Assembly: GCF_024166365.1 (NCBI RefSeq)
Contig: NC_064839.1
Location: 34,918,378-34,982,377 of the forward strand
Direction: 5' to 3'
Length of the DNA: 64,000 nucleotides
Source: Elephas maximus indicus
Taxonomy: Eukaryota; Chordata; Mammalia; Proboscidea; Elephantidae
The notes under the pieces: model-generated
Databases searched by the model: none
Told to the model about the DNA's origin: nothing
What the model saw: the letters and a program-made list of their open reading frames with translations, nothing else
Translations under genes and position numbers: made by a program
In this document: positions 33,870-45,205 of the stretch, piece after piece
How the letters are laid out: each line of letters starts with the position of its first letter
Position numbering within the stretch: position 1 is the first letter of the stretch

Positions 33870-34310
33870 GTCTAATTGGAAGATAGAAATTAATCAAATA
33901 AGCACACAAAGAAATGGACAATTTAAATAGTGACAAGGGCTACTATATGAGGTCCTATGAGAACATAAAATACGGTCAGGAAAGGGTTCTGTAAGGAAGT
34001 GGCAATTGAGCTGAGATTGAAGGATAAGTGTAAATTAAGTGAGAAATGGAGAAGAAGAGTGCTCCAGGCAGAGGAAAGAGTATGTGCAAAAGTCCTGTGG
34101 CAGGAAAGATCATGGCAAGTTGGAGGGCAAGACAGAGGACTGTGTGGGTGGAGCAGAAAGGGGGCAGGAGTATGGAGAGGGAGATGAGGACTGGAAGGTG
34201 GGCAGGGCCAGGCAGTGCAGTCCTTGGAAGACTCTGCTAAGAAGTTTTTATTTTGGTTAATGGGAAACCACTAAAGGGTTTTCATGCAGGGAAGATGAAT
34301 CATCAAATTT
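33870..34310 (+). repeat. Old mammal-wide repeat, partial copy
   Basis: It shares gctccaggcagaggaaagag, tatgtgcaaaagtcctgtgg and aagttttattttggttaatgggaa-like phrases with the copy at 27.2 kb. Confidence 0.55.
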
Positions 34311-34581
34311 TCTTTTTTTAAAGATTATGATATTTTTCTATGCATTTATGTATTTCACTAATTTTTTTCTATAAAAAGGGATAATTCTTTAGATAGTATT
34401 TTTTAATTAAAAAAATTTAAAGTCCCAGTATTTCATTTAAAAGTTTTCAAATACAGAAAAGAATGAAAGAATTATATAGTGAACACCCATATAGCACCAC
34501 CTAGAATCTCCGATCAACATTTTGATATATTTGCTTTATCATCTATCTGTCCAGTTATCTATCCCTCTATTCATCTAGCAA

Positions 34582-34783
34582 GGAGCCTGGTGGTGCAGTG
34601 GTTAAAGCACTCGGCACTAACCGAAAGGTTGGCGGTTCGAACCCACCAGCTGCTCCACGGGAGAAAGATGTGGCAGCCTGCTTCCATAAAGATTTACAGC
34701 CTTGGAAACTCCATGGAGCATTTATTTACACTCTGTCCTATAGGGTCGCTGTGTCAGAATCGGCCTGATTGCAATGGGTTTTA
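34582..34783 (+). mobile_element. AfroSINE, long form
   Basis: Starts ggagcctggtggtgcagtgg, with long-form centre agaaagatgtggcagcctgc and ttccataaagatttacagcc, and ends in a gcaatgggtttta tail. Confidence 0.94.
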
Positions 34784-35340
34784 TCCATCCATCAACCCCT
34801 TTCTCTTTGTATTCTACAATACACTGTATACATCTTTCCATAAAAATATTCTCCTACAGTAGCATGTTAAACGGCTGCTTCCTACTCCACCATTGGTTGC
34901 AGCATTTATGTAACAGTTGAAAGATCTGCCTTATTTTGAGTCTTTAGAGATAATATACTAGTTGGGATGTTTCGGGGGCCCAATAAATAACACCTCTCTT
35001 TGCAAACTGACTTCTAAACCAATCGAGAAAGAAGACAAAGGTATCAGCAGATGGGAACCAAAATAGTACTTTCTTGCAGTAAAGTTGACATTGGAGAATG
35101 TGGTTTAAATCTGCAGACAAGTGGGCTTATTAATGCTGAACCCTGGTATTAGATAGATTTAACCAATTTTAATCTGCCCCTCTCCCAGCTATTTGCTTGG
35201 GAGGAAAAGAGCAGAACATGCCTTCGGTGGGCACTGGTCTCCTTGCTGGAAATTTCTATATATTGAGTTGAGTGGTAGATACACTGGTTATACACATACG
35301 TAAAAATTCATCAAACTCTACATTTAAAATTCATGCACTT
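34784..35340. other. Repeat-poor intergenic block
   Basis: The stretch 34880-35240 contains no recognised repeat and could be conserved noncoding sequence. No reading frame fits. Confidence 0.3.
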
Positions 35341-35352
35341 AACTAAGTATAA

Positions 35353-35502
35353 CCCATTGCCATCCAGTTGATTCTGACCTGTAGCGACCCTATAGGACAA
35401 AGTAGAACTGCCTGATAGGGTTTCCAAGGAGCAGCTAGTGGATTCCAACGGCTGACCTTTTGGTTAGCAGTGGTATCACTTAACCACTGCACCACCAGGG
35501 CG
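35353..35502 (-). mobile_element. AfroSINE, short form, with 12-bp target-site duplication
   Basis: The perfect duplication aactaagtataa lies at 35341-35352 and 35503-35514. Confidence 0.96.
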
Positions 35503-35514
35503 AACTAAGTATAA

Positions 35515-36125
35515 ATTATATCTCCAAAAAAAAAGAAAGGACTATTTTCCAGAGTGTAGGCCTAGCCTTAGGTGGTTTTGAATCACATAGAGAAGAAGTT
35601 ATTTCATTTTCAATTCTTTCTCAGTTCAAGAAGAAAGTCTCACTTTGATGTCGGTATGACTTTAACATCTAACACACTTCATGATTTCCCTTTTAAACAG
35701 ACTACTGGCCCCAGGCTTAGGCCCCCGCAGGCAGCAATATCCAGCTAGAATTTAATGACATTGTTTTGTTTTCATTGTACTCATTTTTTTTTTTTTTATC
35801 AGTTACCTTCTATTTATGGCCAGTGGTGTTGGTTTTCCATTTGATGTAGTAATATCATTTGCTTTTAGATGAAAGTTGCTTAAATTAAAAGTGACTTATA
35901 TTAAGAAATGTATTTAGCCATATAAAAGGCTGGTTAAAAAAAAAAAAAGTATGATGGTTCTTCAATGACTAAAGTTTGTAGAACATGATTTTAGTAAATT
36001 CCATCTTTTAAAAGAAACAAACCCTCACGTGAACTCACACACTCTTGCAGCTACACCCCATTTTCTTACTCCCCTTTAAATGAAACTTGAAAAAGTTGCA
36101 TATACTTGCTTTCTCTCCTCCAGTT
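35515..36125. other. AT-rich intergenic sequence
   Basis: Only poly(T) and poly(A) runs (near 35788 and 35938) stand out. Confidence 0.3.
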
Positions 36126-36129
36126 AACT

Positions 36130-37305
36130 CTTCGGTCTAATCAAATCTGACTTCTGAGTTGATTCTCCAGTGAAACTGTTCTCCTGATGACCTGGAGTAG
36201 CCAAATTCAATGGACATATCTCTGGCCCCATCTTTAATGGCCTCCCAGTAGCATTTCGCTATGAGTTGAAATCGACTCGACGGCAACGGGTTTGGCTTTC
36301 AGCAGCATTTGACACAGCTGAGCACTTCCTCTCTTCTGGTACTCTTTTTCTGTTAACTTCAATCTTCAGGTTTCCCTTTTACCTCCTTCACCCAGCCTCA
36401 AATGCTGGAGTGCTTCAGGGCTAATCCAATGGCTTTAAGTATCATCTATATGCAGATAGCCACGTTTATACCTCAACCCAGCCTACCTCTTAGCACCAGA
36501 CCCAAATAGCCTCGGCCAACTCAACATCTGCAACTGGCTAGCTTACAGCACCTCCTGCTTCACAGTCTAGATGGAACTCTTGATTCCTCCTCCACCTAAT
36601 TCTGTCTGTCTCCATAAATGGCATTGCCATCTATCCAACTCCCAAACCTAGGAGATGGTCTTGATTCCTCCTTTCTTTCACTCCCAAAACCAATCTATTA
36701 GAAAGTCTTGTCAATTTTACCCCAAAGTTCTATCTAGAATCTGACCACTCTTCTCCATCTGCTGTGCCACCACCATCGTCCAAATCACTACTGTCTCTCA
36801 CCTGGACACAAAAAATCAGACCACTTACTGTGGCTACAAAGTACTAATGGGTTACTGTGTGATCTGGCTCTCACCTGTTTCTCTGACTTCACCTGATACC
36901 TCTCTCTTTCACTTACTCTGCTTCAGTAACATTGTCTTCTTTCTGTTCCTGGTTTCTAGAATTTGCCTACCTCACAGCCTTTGCAGGTACTGTTCCTTCT
37001 ACCTGGAATACTCCTTCTCACAGCTTTTCCCATGATTAACTCCTTGTCAGCTTTCAGGTCTTCGCTGAAATGTTGCCTCCTCAGAGTCTGACCGCTCTAT
37101 CAAAACTATCAAAAATAGGATTCCCCAGTGACTATCTCATTGCCTTATTTCCGTCTGTAGTTGCTTATATGCTTCTCTACTTGTTTATTATTATACACTG
37201 CATGAAACCAAGGATCTTCTCTGTTTGGTTCACCGCTGTATCCCCAGTGTCTAAAATAGCACTCGACACATAGTAGGTCTTCAATAAATATTTGTTGGAT
37301 GTAAT
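36130..37305 (+). repeat. Long L2 LINE fragment (coding end and 3' end)
   Basis: More than 1 kb of L2-like sequence ends ctgtatccccagtgtctaaa, acatagtaggtcttcaataaat. Upstream it reads as the C-terminal ORF region (agtatcatctatatgcagat). It is interrupted by a 43-base SINE tail at 36257-36299. Confidence 0.8.
36257..36299 (+). mobile_element. Extremely truncated AfroSINE insertion (tail only)
   Basis: Only cgctatgagttgaaatcgac, tcgacggcaacgggtttgg and a few bases are present. Direct repeats cagtagcattt (36246-36256) and cagcagcattt (36300-36310) flank it. Confidence 0.75.
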
Positions 37306-37845
37306 GAATGGAGAGGTAGGTGGGGTCTAGACTGGGCAGGCCTCACAAGCCCTGGACAGAGCACAATGGGGAGGCACTTAGGGATTTTAATTAGAGATAC
37401 CAAGTGGTCAGATTTAGCTGTTTTCAAAGACCAGTTTGCAGCAGCAGGGAAAACAGATTGGAGGGGGACTAATGAAGGCTACTGCAGTACGCCAGGATAG
37501 AGGTGATATGAGAATTAAATGAGTAACATACATAAAGCACTTGGCCCCTAACGGTATTGAATAAAGGGAGCTGTTATTACCAACACAGCAGGCAAGCAAG
37601 GACTACTTGAGTTAATGACTACGTAAAGTTAGGAGTTTGAGTGAGAGAGGGATTTGTGTATTTTCAGGATCTTTGAGCTTCCAATTCCCTCCTCCAGTAT
37701 TAAATGCTAGAATTCCTTATCCTTATCAAGTTATTTGATTTTTATTCTGATGGTTTATTTTACATTCATATATATGATCTTCACCTGTGTTCCTGCTTAT
37801 CACTTTCATCCTGTCAGTTGGGAGGAGAGCGTTTCATAGAGAGAG
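37306..37845. other. Intergenic, no gene seen
   Basis: It contains MIR-like scraps near 37490-37580. Confidence 0.35.
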
Positions 37846-37849
37846 CTTG

Positions 37850-38048
37850 TAGCACCTTTTATTAGCTGTGTGACCCTGTCAAGTCACCCAGTCCCTCTGA
37901 ACTTGGTTTCATCATCTCTAGAATGGGTTATAACCCTGTGAGAATCAGCAGATAACTGCCCAGAAAATATTTTCAAAATGCAAGAAAAGGCATTTATTAT
38001 CATTAATTCACTCAATAAATACTCATTAGGCACCTACTGTGTGTTAGG
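37850..38048 (+). repeat. MIR SINE and adjoining old repeat
   Basis: It has tagctgtgtgaccctgtcaag, tttcatcatctctagaatgg, then ctcattaggcacctactgtg, which is cut by the SINE that follows. Confidence 0.65.
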
Positions 38049-38207
38049 TGGAGCAGTGATTAAGCATTCAGCTGCCAACCAGAAGGTCGGCAGTTCAAAT
38101 CCACCAGCCACTCCTTGGAAACCCAATGGGCAGTTCTATTCCGTCCTATAGGATTGCTACAAGTTGGAATCAACTCGACAGCAATGGTTTTTGTTTTTGT
38201 GTTTTGG
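38049..38207 (+). mobile_element. AfroSINE, short form, with target-site duplication
   Basis: It starts within the head (tggagcagtgattaag), so it is slightly 5'-truncated. The duplication tgtgttagg lies at 38040-38048 and 38208-38216. Confidence 0.93.
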
Positions 38208-38705
38208 TGTGTTAGGCACTTTTGGTGGTGCTGGGAGTTCAGCAATGATGGGAAGAAAAAAAAGAAAAGAAAAAAATACAGTCCTTATGGGGCTGCCATT
38301 AAACTGAAGTTCCTTTGGATCCTGGGATTTTTGGGTTTTGCTTATATTTTCCCAAGTTGTCAGATCACCTTGGACCCCTCTAGATTCTTGGCCCTACCAC
38401 AATCTTACTGAGTCAGAATGTAGGAAGGTGGCCTGGGGATGTTATTTTTAAACACAATCCCTAAAGTTATTCAGAAAATACAAGATTAAGTGGATAAAGC
38501 TGCATCCCTTTTCTTTTTACCAAATACTGATCAACCACTCAGCAATCCTGTATACACGTCTGTTTATCTACTGAATTTTCCAAAATAGTTCTAATAAGAA
38601 GTGGCTCCAGGTGGCTCCCAGGAACAGCAAGTCCAAACATCAGACCTAGCCATGTGACCTGGAATAAGCAGGCGGTGGAGGTAGTGGGAAGCCCTTCTTG
38701 GGTTG
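38208..38705. other. Intergenic, no gene seen
   Basis: An A-rich run lies near 38255-38280; nothing else is assigned. Confidence 0.3.
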
Positions 38706-38890
38706 TATTTCTTTTTTTTTTTTTAACACATTTATAATTTTATTGCGATAAAACATACATAACAAAAATTTTTCCATTTTAACCATTCTTAAGTGTATAA
38801 TTCAGAGACATAAATTACATTCACATGTTTTGCAACCATCACTACTATTTCCAAAAGTTTTTCAATACTCCAAACAAATTCAACACGGAA

Positions 38891-39091
38891 GACCAAACCC
38901 GCTGCTGTGGAGTTGATTCCAACTTATAGCAACCCTATAGGACAGAGTAGAACGGCCCCATAGGGTTTCTGAGGCTGTAATCTTTACAGAAGCAGACTGC
39001 CACATTTCTCCCGTGGAGTGGCTGGTGGGTTCGAACTGCCAATCTTTTGGTTAGCAGCCGAGTGCTTTAACCACTGCACCACCAGGGCTCC
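38891..39091 (-). mobile_element. AfroSINE, long form
   Basis: Central segment ggctgtaatctttacagaag and cagactgccacatttctccc, with an intact head (gcaccaccagggctcc). Confidence 0.95.
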
Positions 39092-39264
39092 TTAACAGAA
39101 ACTCAGTACCCCTTAAACAATAACTCACCATCCTCCCCTCCTTCCGGCTCCTGGTAACCTCTAATCTTCTGTTTCTATGCATTTACTTATTCTAGATATT
39201 TCATGTAAGTGGGATCATACATTTGTCCTTTTGTATCTGACTTATTTCACTTAGCATACTGTTT

Positions 39265-40563
39265 TTAAGGTTCATCCATGTTGTAGCATATATCAGAGCT
39301 TCGTTTCTCTTTGTTGTGGTTTTTGTTGTTAGGTGTTGTCAATTCATAGCGATTCATAGCGACCCTATGCACAGCAGAACGAAACACTGCCCGGTCCTGC
39401 GCCATCCTCACAATCGTTGTTATGCTTGAGCTCATTGTTGCAGCCTCTGTGTCAATCCACCTCGTTGAGGGTCTTCCTCTTTTCCACTGACCCTGTACTT
39501 TGCCAAGCATGATGTCCTTCTCCAGAGACTGATCCCTCCTGACAACATGTCCAAAGTATGTAAGACCCAGTCTCGCCATCCTTGCTTCTAAGGAGCATTC
39601 TGGTTGTACTTCTTCCAAGACAGATTTATTCGTTCTTTTGGCAGTCCATGGTATATTCAATATTCTTTGCCAACACCACAATTCAAAGGCGTCAATTCTT
39701 CTTCGGTCTTCCTTATTCATTGTCCAGCTTTCACACGCATATGATGGGATTGAAAATACCATGGCTTGGGTCAGGCGCACCTTAGTCTTCAAGGCGACAT
39801 CTTTGCTCTTCAACACTTTAAAGAGGTCTTTTGCAGCAGATTTACCCAATGCAATGCGTGTTTTGATTTCTTGACTGCTGCTTCCATGGCTGTTGATTGT
39901 GGATCCAAGTAAAACGAAATCCTTGACAACTTCAATTTTTTCTCCGTTTATCACGATGTTACTCATTGGTCCAGTTGTGAGGATTTTTGTTTTCTTTATG
40001 TTGAGGTGCAATCCATACTGAAGGCTGTGGTCTTTGAACTTCATTAGTAAGTGCTTCAAGTCCTCTTCACTTTCAACAAGCAAGGTTGTGTCATCTGCAT
40101 AACGCAGGTTGTTAATGAGTCTTCCTCTAATCCCGATGCCCCTTTCTTCTTCATATAGTCCAGCTTCTCGGATTATTTGCTCAGCATACAGACTGAATAG
40201 GTATGGTGAAAAAATACAACCCTGGCGCATACCTTTCCTGACTTTAAACCAATCAGTATCCCCTTGTTCTGTCCGAACAACTGCCTCTTGATCTATGTAA
40301 AGGTTCCTCATGAGCACAATTAAGTGTTCTGGAAGTCCCATTCTTTGCAATGTTATCCATAATTTGTTATGATCCACACAGTCGAATGCCTTTGCATAGT
40401 CAATAAAACACAGGTAAACATCCTTCTGGTATTCTTTGCTTTCAGCCAGGATCCATCTGACATCAGCAATGATATCCCCGGTTCCACGTCCTCTTCTGAA
40501 ACCAGCCTGAATTTCTGGCAGTTCCCTATCGATAACACTGCTGCAGCCGTTTTTGAATGATCT
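39265..40563 (-). pseudogene. RTE LINE reverse transcriptase, 432-codon open frame (no start, frameshifted upstream)
   Basis: The frame is open from just after an in-frame stop at 40564-40566 to a stop at 39265-39267, which lies past the element in flanking L1. There is no true start codon: upstream codons are in another frame, so a small frameshift separates it from the rest of the RT. Visible RT motifs in order are the QAGFRRGRGTGD segment (motif 2), FIDYAKAFDCVDH (motif A aspartates), GCIFSPYLFSLYAEQI (motif B), the catalytic YADD at 40090-40101 (motif C), and a LLGSTI segment (motif E). A CESWTMNKEDRR...FELWCWQR region then matches the C-terminal RTE domain. The endonuclease is absent. 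The family copies its own RNA into DNA and, by shared 3' tail, probably also AfroSINE RNA. The last ~15 codons are L1-derived read-through. Confidence 0.85.
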
Positions 40564-40655
40564 TCAGCAAAATTTTGCTTGCGTGTGATATTAATGATAT
40601 TGTTCTCTAATTTCCACATTCAGTTGGATCACCTTTCTTGGGAATAGGTATAAAT
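39310..40655 (-). mobile_element. RTE-type LINE, 5'-truncated, reverse-transcriptase half
   Basis: About 1.35 kb of an RTE element lies inside an L1. It runs from the RT palm through the C-terminal region to the RTE 3' tail with a gttgttgttag-like end. The copies at 7.9, 26.2 and 47.3 kb are shorter and more damaged. Confidence 0.95.
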
Positions 40656-40994
40656 ATAGATCTCTTTCAGTCAGTTTATGACTGAATAATATTCCATTGC
40701 ATGTATATGCCACATTTTGTTTGTCCGTTCATCTGTTGATAGACAGACTGGGTTATTTCCACCTCATTGTGGAAATAATGCTATTGTGAATAATGCTGCA
40801 ATGAACATTGGTGTACAAGCCTCTGTTTTAGTCCCTACTTTTTTGTCTTGGGTATATACCTAGGAGTGGAATTGCTGGGTCATATGGTAATTTTTGAGTA
40901 GTTGCCATTTTACATTTCCTTCAGCATTGCATGCAGGTTCCAATTTCTCCACATTCTCACCAACATTTGCTATTTTCCTGATAATATCCATCCT

Positions 40995-41191
40995 GTTGTT
41001 GGGTGCCACTGAGTCGATTCTGACTCACAGTGACCCCACATGACAGCATAGAACTTCCCCATAGGGTTCCCTAGGCTACAATTTTTATGGGAGCAGATCA
41101 CCAGATGTTTCTGCTGCAGAGCCAATGAGTGGGTTCCAACCACCAACCTTTTGGTTAGCAACCAAGCGCTTGACTGTTGCGCCACCAGGGC
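40995..41191 (-). mobile_element. AfroSINE, long form, with short target-site duplication
   Basis: The repeat tccatcct lies at 40987-40994 and 41192-41199. The centre (aggctacaatttttatggga, gcagatcaccagatgtttct) marks it as long form. Confidence 0.93.
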
Positions 41192-41390
41192 TCCATCCTA
41201 GTAGGCGTGAAATGGTATCTCGTTGTGATTTTGATTTGTATTTACCTGATGACTAAGGACTTTGAGCATATTTTTACATGCTTCTTGGCCATTTGTATGT
41301 TTCCTTTTGAGGAATGTCTACTTAAAGTCCTTTGCCCATTTTTAATTGAGTTCTGTGTCTTTTTGTTGTTGAGATCCTGGGCTGTATTTT

Positions 41391-41467
41391 AGTCCAAGCT
41401 CTGCCACTGAGCTTGCTGTGACTGTGGGCAGTTCACATTCCTGATCCAGGTCTCAATGTCCTCATTA
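41391..41467. repeat. MIR-like fragment
   Basis: Bases 41400-41467 (tctgccactgagcttgctgtg, tcaatgtcctcattacc) fit the MIR core; the SINE at 41482 interrupts it. Confidence 0.5.
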
Positions 41468-41481
41468 CCAAAATGAGGTTA

Positions 41482-41632
41482 ACCCTTTGCCATCACATCA
41501 ATTCCAACTCATAGTGACCCTATAGAACAGAGTAGAACTGCCCCATAGAGTTTCCAAGGAGTGCCTGGTGGGTTTGAACTGCTGACCTTTTGGTTTGCAG
41601 CTATAGCTCTTAACCACACACCACCAGGGTCT
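41482..41632 (-). mobile_element. AfroSINE, short form, with 14-bp target-site duplication
   Basis: The perfect duplication ccaaaatgaggtta lies at 41468-41481 and 41633-41646. Confidence 0.96.
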
Positions 41633-41646
41633 CCAAAATGAGGTTA

Positions 41647-41970
41647 GATCCCCCAAATATCAGTTCACTTCGAATAGTGCTGAGTTGGTTACATCAGAAT
41701 CACCTGGTAGCAATTATGGGTGATAGTTGCACAATATAATTAATGTAATTAATATCACTAACTTGTACACCTGAAAAATGTCATATTGGCAAATGTTGTG
41801 TTATATATCTTTTTACAAAAAAAAAAAAAAATCACCTGGGGAGTGTATTAAATATCCAGATTCCTGGGTCCCATGAACTGGTGAGTCTGATTCAGTAGGT
41901 CTAGGATGGCATCCATTGCCTCCTATATTTTTAATAAGTTTCCTAGGTAATTTTTTATATCCAGATTTAG
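41647..41970. other. Intergenic, old repeat remnants
   Basis: A phrase near 41690-41900 (acatcagaatcacctgg, attcctgggtcccatgaact) resembles a common old mammalian repeat. It is interrupted by L1-like sequence with an A run near 41818-41830. Confidence 0.4.
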
Positions 41971-41974
41971 AATC

Positions 41975-42110
41975 TCACTGGGCTACATCAAGCTCTCTCT
42001 GCCTCAGTTTTCTCATCTGTAATGATTCTTCAAATGGTAGGATTAGGTAAGTTAATTTATATAATGCACTTAGAGCAGTGCCTGGCACATAGTAAATACT
42101 GGGTATATTA
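41975..42110 (+). repeat. MIR SINE 3' half
   Basis: Contains tctgcctcagttttctcatctg and gcagtgcctggcacatagta. Confidence 0.75.
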
Positions 42111-42114
42111 TCAT

Positions 42115-42545
42115 TGTTATATCAGTCAGGGTCCAATAGGAAGAGAGAAACCACTGTGAGTATTTAAACCAGAGAGAATTTAATGCAGAGGTGATGGAGA
42201 GTCTAAGAAGCCAAACAGAGAAGAGTGATATAACCCAGAGATTAGGCAACAGGAAACCATCTAACCCTTCCTTGGCAGGATGGAGAGAGGGAAAAGGTGG
42301 TGTTACTGAAGCCCAAAGTCTGGGATTGCCTGGCAGAACCTGGACCCACAGCAAAAGCTGGAGCTGCAGACGAGATACAGCCACTCAAGACATGGCTGAG
42401 AAAGAAGCAGAAATACCATGGCTTCTCCCTTACTCCTGCCTTCCAGGCTTCCAGCAGTGCCTCCCATTGGCTGAACCCAGCAAGAAGTCATTTCTCAAGG
42501 AAGTATGGGAAACATAGTCTTCAGGAGTCACTTTCCGCTTTAAAA
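42115..42545 (+). repeat. Old dispersed repeat (family not named), copy 1 of 3
   Basis: Starts atcagtcagggtccaatagg. Later phrases such as cctggcagaacctggacc and ggagctgcagacgag resemble the copies at 44.9-45.2 and, inverted, 45.8-46.2 kb. Confidence 0.5.
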
Positions 42546-43390
42546 GAGAAAAATGAATAATGGAGCTGAAGGCAGATGATTATTTTTATACTATTTTCTT
42601 TAAAGTTCTTTTTGGCCCTAAAGTTCTCAGAGTTCCTGAACCTTACTCAACCATCGGGATTCAGGGTTTCATGAGTGCTTATTGATTAGTTGATTCCTTG
42701 CCTTCAATGTACACCCATACATAAATGCTTGGCCTCTGATGTCTGGAAACTGACAGCTGCAGACCTTGGCAAAAAAAACCCTGCGGTACTGAAGCCAGCA
42801 CAGCCCCGCCTGACATTCAGGGAAAAGGAAAGTACACGGACCCAGTTTCTAGGCGGGGATCAGCTACCTCAGCGCCTTTAATCATTCAGAAGTGTTGAAT
42901 AGGAAGGCCTAGCCAGTGAAATCGCGGCACAAAGGAACACCCCAGGAATATCAGGAACAGACACATAGAAGGTAAGATTGTGGAATCATTTGTGCAGAGC
43001 ACTAGGCAGGGAGCCGGGGGTGAGTCAAAAATAGGGCCTCACCCAGTTTCTAGGCTACTTCCTAGAAAAGCCAAGGGTAAAACAGGACTGGAAAACACCA
43101 CTGGGCTTTGGGACACATCCTCATATGTGTGCTCCATGGCAGTAGAGCTCTGGGGATTTTGTTACCAAAAATGGGCAATGTTTCTTGGAGCACCCAGAAT
43201 TTAACCTTGGGCTGGAGGCAAATATGTTTATTTTGAGAGGTTCTTATAAAAAAAAAAAAAAAAAATTTTTTTTTTAAGAAGAAGGGTCTGATATTATGAA
43301 GTTCTTCCTAATATCCAAAAAACTGCTTCCTTAATTTATTCTTCCAGAAAATATTTATGGATAGCAGGTTGCCAACATTTTCAGAAAATG
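42546..43390. other. Intergenic, no gene seen
   Basis: An A18-like run followed by a T run (43249-43275) is the only simple feature. Confidence 0.35.
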
Positions 43391-43394
43391 CATC

Positions 43395-43700
43395 TTGGAG
43401 TGAGATACAGCTGGGTTAGAACCTTGGTTCTGCCTCTGTCCTGGTTGTGTGGCCTCGAGGAAGGGATATAACTTCAGTTTTCTTGTCTCTAAAATGGGAC
43501 TAATATGAACTACCTGATAGAGTTGTGAGGATTAGAATGAGATCATGCATGAAAATACTTAGCACAGAACCAAGTACCCAGTGAGCCCTTAGGAAACTGT
43601 AGTAATTCATCCTTATAATAACATATTATTTGTATGACACTTTGCAAAATGCTGTCCCCATGTTAACTCATTGGATCTCTTAATAGCTCTGTGAGGCGGG
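43395..43700 (-). repeat. MIR SINE fragments
   Basis: It shows tgggttagaaccttggttctg, tgtgtggcctcgaggaag, tcttgtctctaaaatggg, then a further piece near 43625-43700. Orientation is uncertain. Confidence 0.65.
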
Positions 43701-43731
43701 TCAGGGAACCAACAATGATTTTGCTTCTCTT

Positions 43732-43806
43732 GCAGTTCTACTCTGTCCTATAGGGTCGCTATGAGTCGGAATCGGCTCGACAGCAATGGTTTTTTTTTTT
43801 TTTTTT
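43732..43806 (+). mobile_element. AfroSINE, 5'-truncated 3' part
   Basis: Only gcagttctactctgtcctat, agggtcgctatgagtcggaa and the tail with a T run remain. Confidence 0.9.
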
Positions 43807-43834
43807 AAAGCATCTAGCCAGACACTTAATAGTT

Positions 43835-43968
43835 ATTATCTTGTCGATTTCATTCATTCAATAAATATTTGAGTATCTATTATATGCCAGACCTAACTAT
43901 GCACTAATGGCCAACAGTGAGTAAAGCAAACAAAAACCCATGCCCTCATAGAGGACACACTCAGTAGA
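43835..43968 (+). repeat. Old mammal-wide repeat fragment
   Basis: Phrase cattcaataaatatttgagta, then aaaacccatgccctcataga, shared with other old copies. Confidence 0.5.
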
Positions 43969-43970
43969 GA

Positions 43971-44133
43971 ACCAAAAAAACCAAACCTATTGCCATTGAG
44001 TTGAGTCTAACTCATAGCAACCTTGTAGGACAGAGTAGAACTGCCCCATAGAGTTTCCAAGGAGGGCCTGATGGATTTGAACTGCCGACCTTTTGGTTAG
44101 CAGCCATTTAACCACTGTGACACCAGAGTTTCC
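43971..44133 (-). mobile_element. AfroSINE, short form
   Basis: Tail gagttgagtctaactcatag, body gccccatagagtttccaagg, and a head shortened near cagccatttaacc. Confidence 0.93.
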
Positions 44134-44154
44134 TCAGTGGGGAGGCAATAAATA

Positions 44155-44390
44155 CAATTTAATGAACACTTGCGTTTACAATGTTCTAAAATGCTTTACA
44201 AATATTAACTCATAACCTACGAGGAAGGTATTGTTATACTTATCCCATTTCATAGATGAGACACTCTGAGGCACAAGGTAGTTAAAAGTCACTTGTCTAA
44301 GGTCTCACAACCAGGAAAAGTGGATTCAGGATTCAAAGCCAGGCAGTGTGGCTCCAGGGTTTTTGCTCTTAATTACTATTCTATGTTGCT
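44155..44390 (+). repeat. MIR SINE
   Basis: Includes atgctttacaaatattaactc, cccatttcatagatgagaca, tcacaaccaggaaaagtgg and gattcaaagccaggcagtg. Confidence 0.85.
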
Positions 44391-44504
44391 TCTCTTAAAA
44401 CAAACAACAACAAAATACACACACATATACATACTAATAAATCACTAATAAGCCAGGGTGTGATAACTGCTAGGAAGAAAAATAAGTCAGGGTAAGGGGA
44501 AATA

Positions 44505-44707
44505 GGAGCCCTGGTGGCACAAAGCACTCAGCTGCTAACCAGAAGGTTGGCAGTTATAACTCACCCAACGGTTCCAAGGAAGAAAGACCTGGCGATCTGT
44601 TCCATAAAAGATTACAGCCCAGAAAACCCTATGGGGTAATTCTACTATGTCACATGGGGTCACTATGAGTCAAAATCTTCTCAAATGTACCTAACAACAG
44701 CAATGGG
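44505..44707 (+). mobile_element. AfroSINE, long form
   Basis: Head ggagccctggtggcacaaag, centre gacctggcgatctgttcc. Its tail ends acctaacaacagcaatgg, closer to the RTE terminus than most copies. Confidence 0.9.
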
Positions 44708-44895
44708 AAGAGAGGGTGATGTAGCTATCTATGTAGAGTGGTCAGGAAAGGCCTCTCTGAGGAGCACATTTGAGCAGAGGCCTGAAGGAACTGAGGGAAA
44801 GAGGAAGGCAGATACCTGGGGGAAGAGCAATCTAGGCAGAGGAAACAGCAAGTGGCCAGAGGCCAGACCTCTGAAGAGAGTCTCTGGCACAGGCT
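44708..44895 (+). repeat. Old mammal-wide repeat, partial copy
   Basis: Phrases gtcaggaaaggcctctctga, ggagcacatttgagcagagg and ctaggcagaggaaacagcaag match the 27.2 kb family. Confidence 0.7.
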
Positions 44896-44939
44896 GATAG
44901 AAGCATCAGCACATAGAAGCCAGGTGAGGGGAGCTCAGA

Positions 44940-45205
44940 AACCTTGAAAAGGCTCCTAGGGGATGTGAGCAGGTCCCTGACACTGTCCGTGACATCTCCC
45001 CCATCTCAGAAAATGGAAGCCATCCTGCTGGAGGACCACCCCTCCCAAGTGCAGCTGCGGTCAGGAGGAGAAACACAGCCACTGCCCCAGAGCAGAGCAA
45101 GGAGAGCACAGGGGAAAAATTCTCTGACATATTTCTTCCTGCCCTTCACCTCCTGGTGGTGCCTCTCATTGTCTAAAACCAATCAGAAGTCTGAGGGCAA
45201 GGAAG
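44940..45205 (+). repeat. Old dispersed repeat, copy 2 of 3
   Basis: Shares ggaggaccacc, gtcaggaggagaaacacagc and gagagcacaggg with the inverted copy at 45795-46190. Confidence 0.6.

Larger units (their letters stand above)
38710..41390 (-). repeat. Old L1 3' region serving as host for three later insertions
   Basis: L1 sequence in reverse runs 38710-38890, 39092-39309, 40660-40994 and 41192-41390. Phrases such as gttcatccatgttgtagcat, tgaataatattccattgcat and ggagtggaattgctgggtca are in register across two SINEs and one RTE. Confidence 0.85.
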
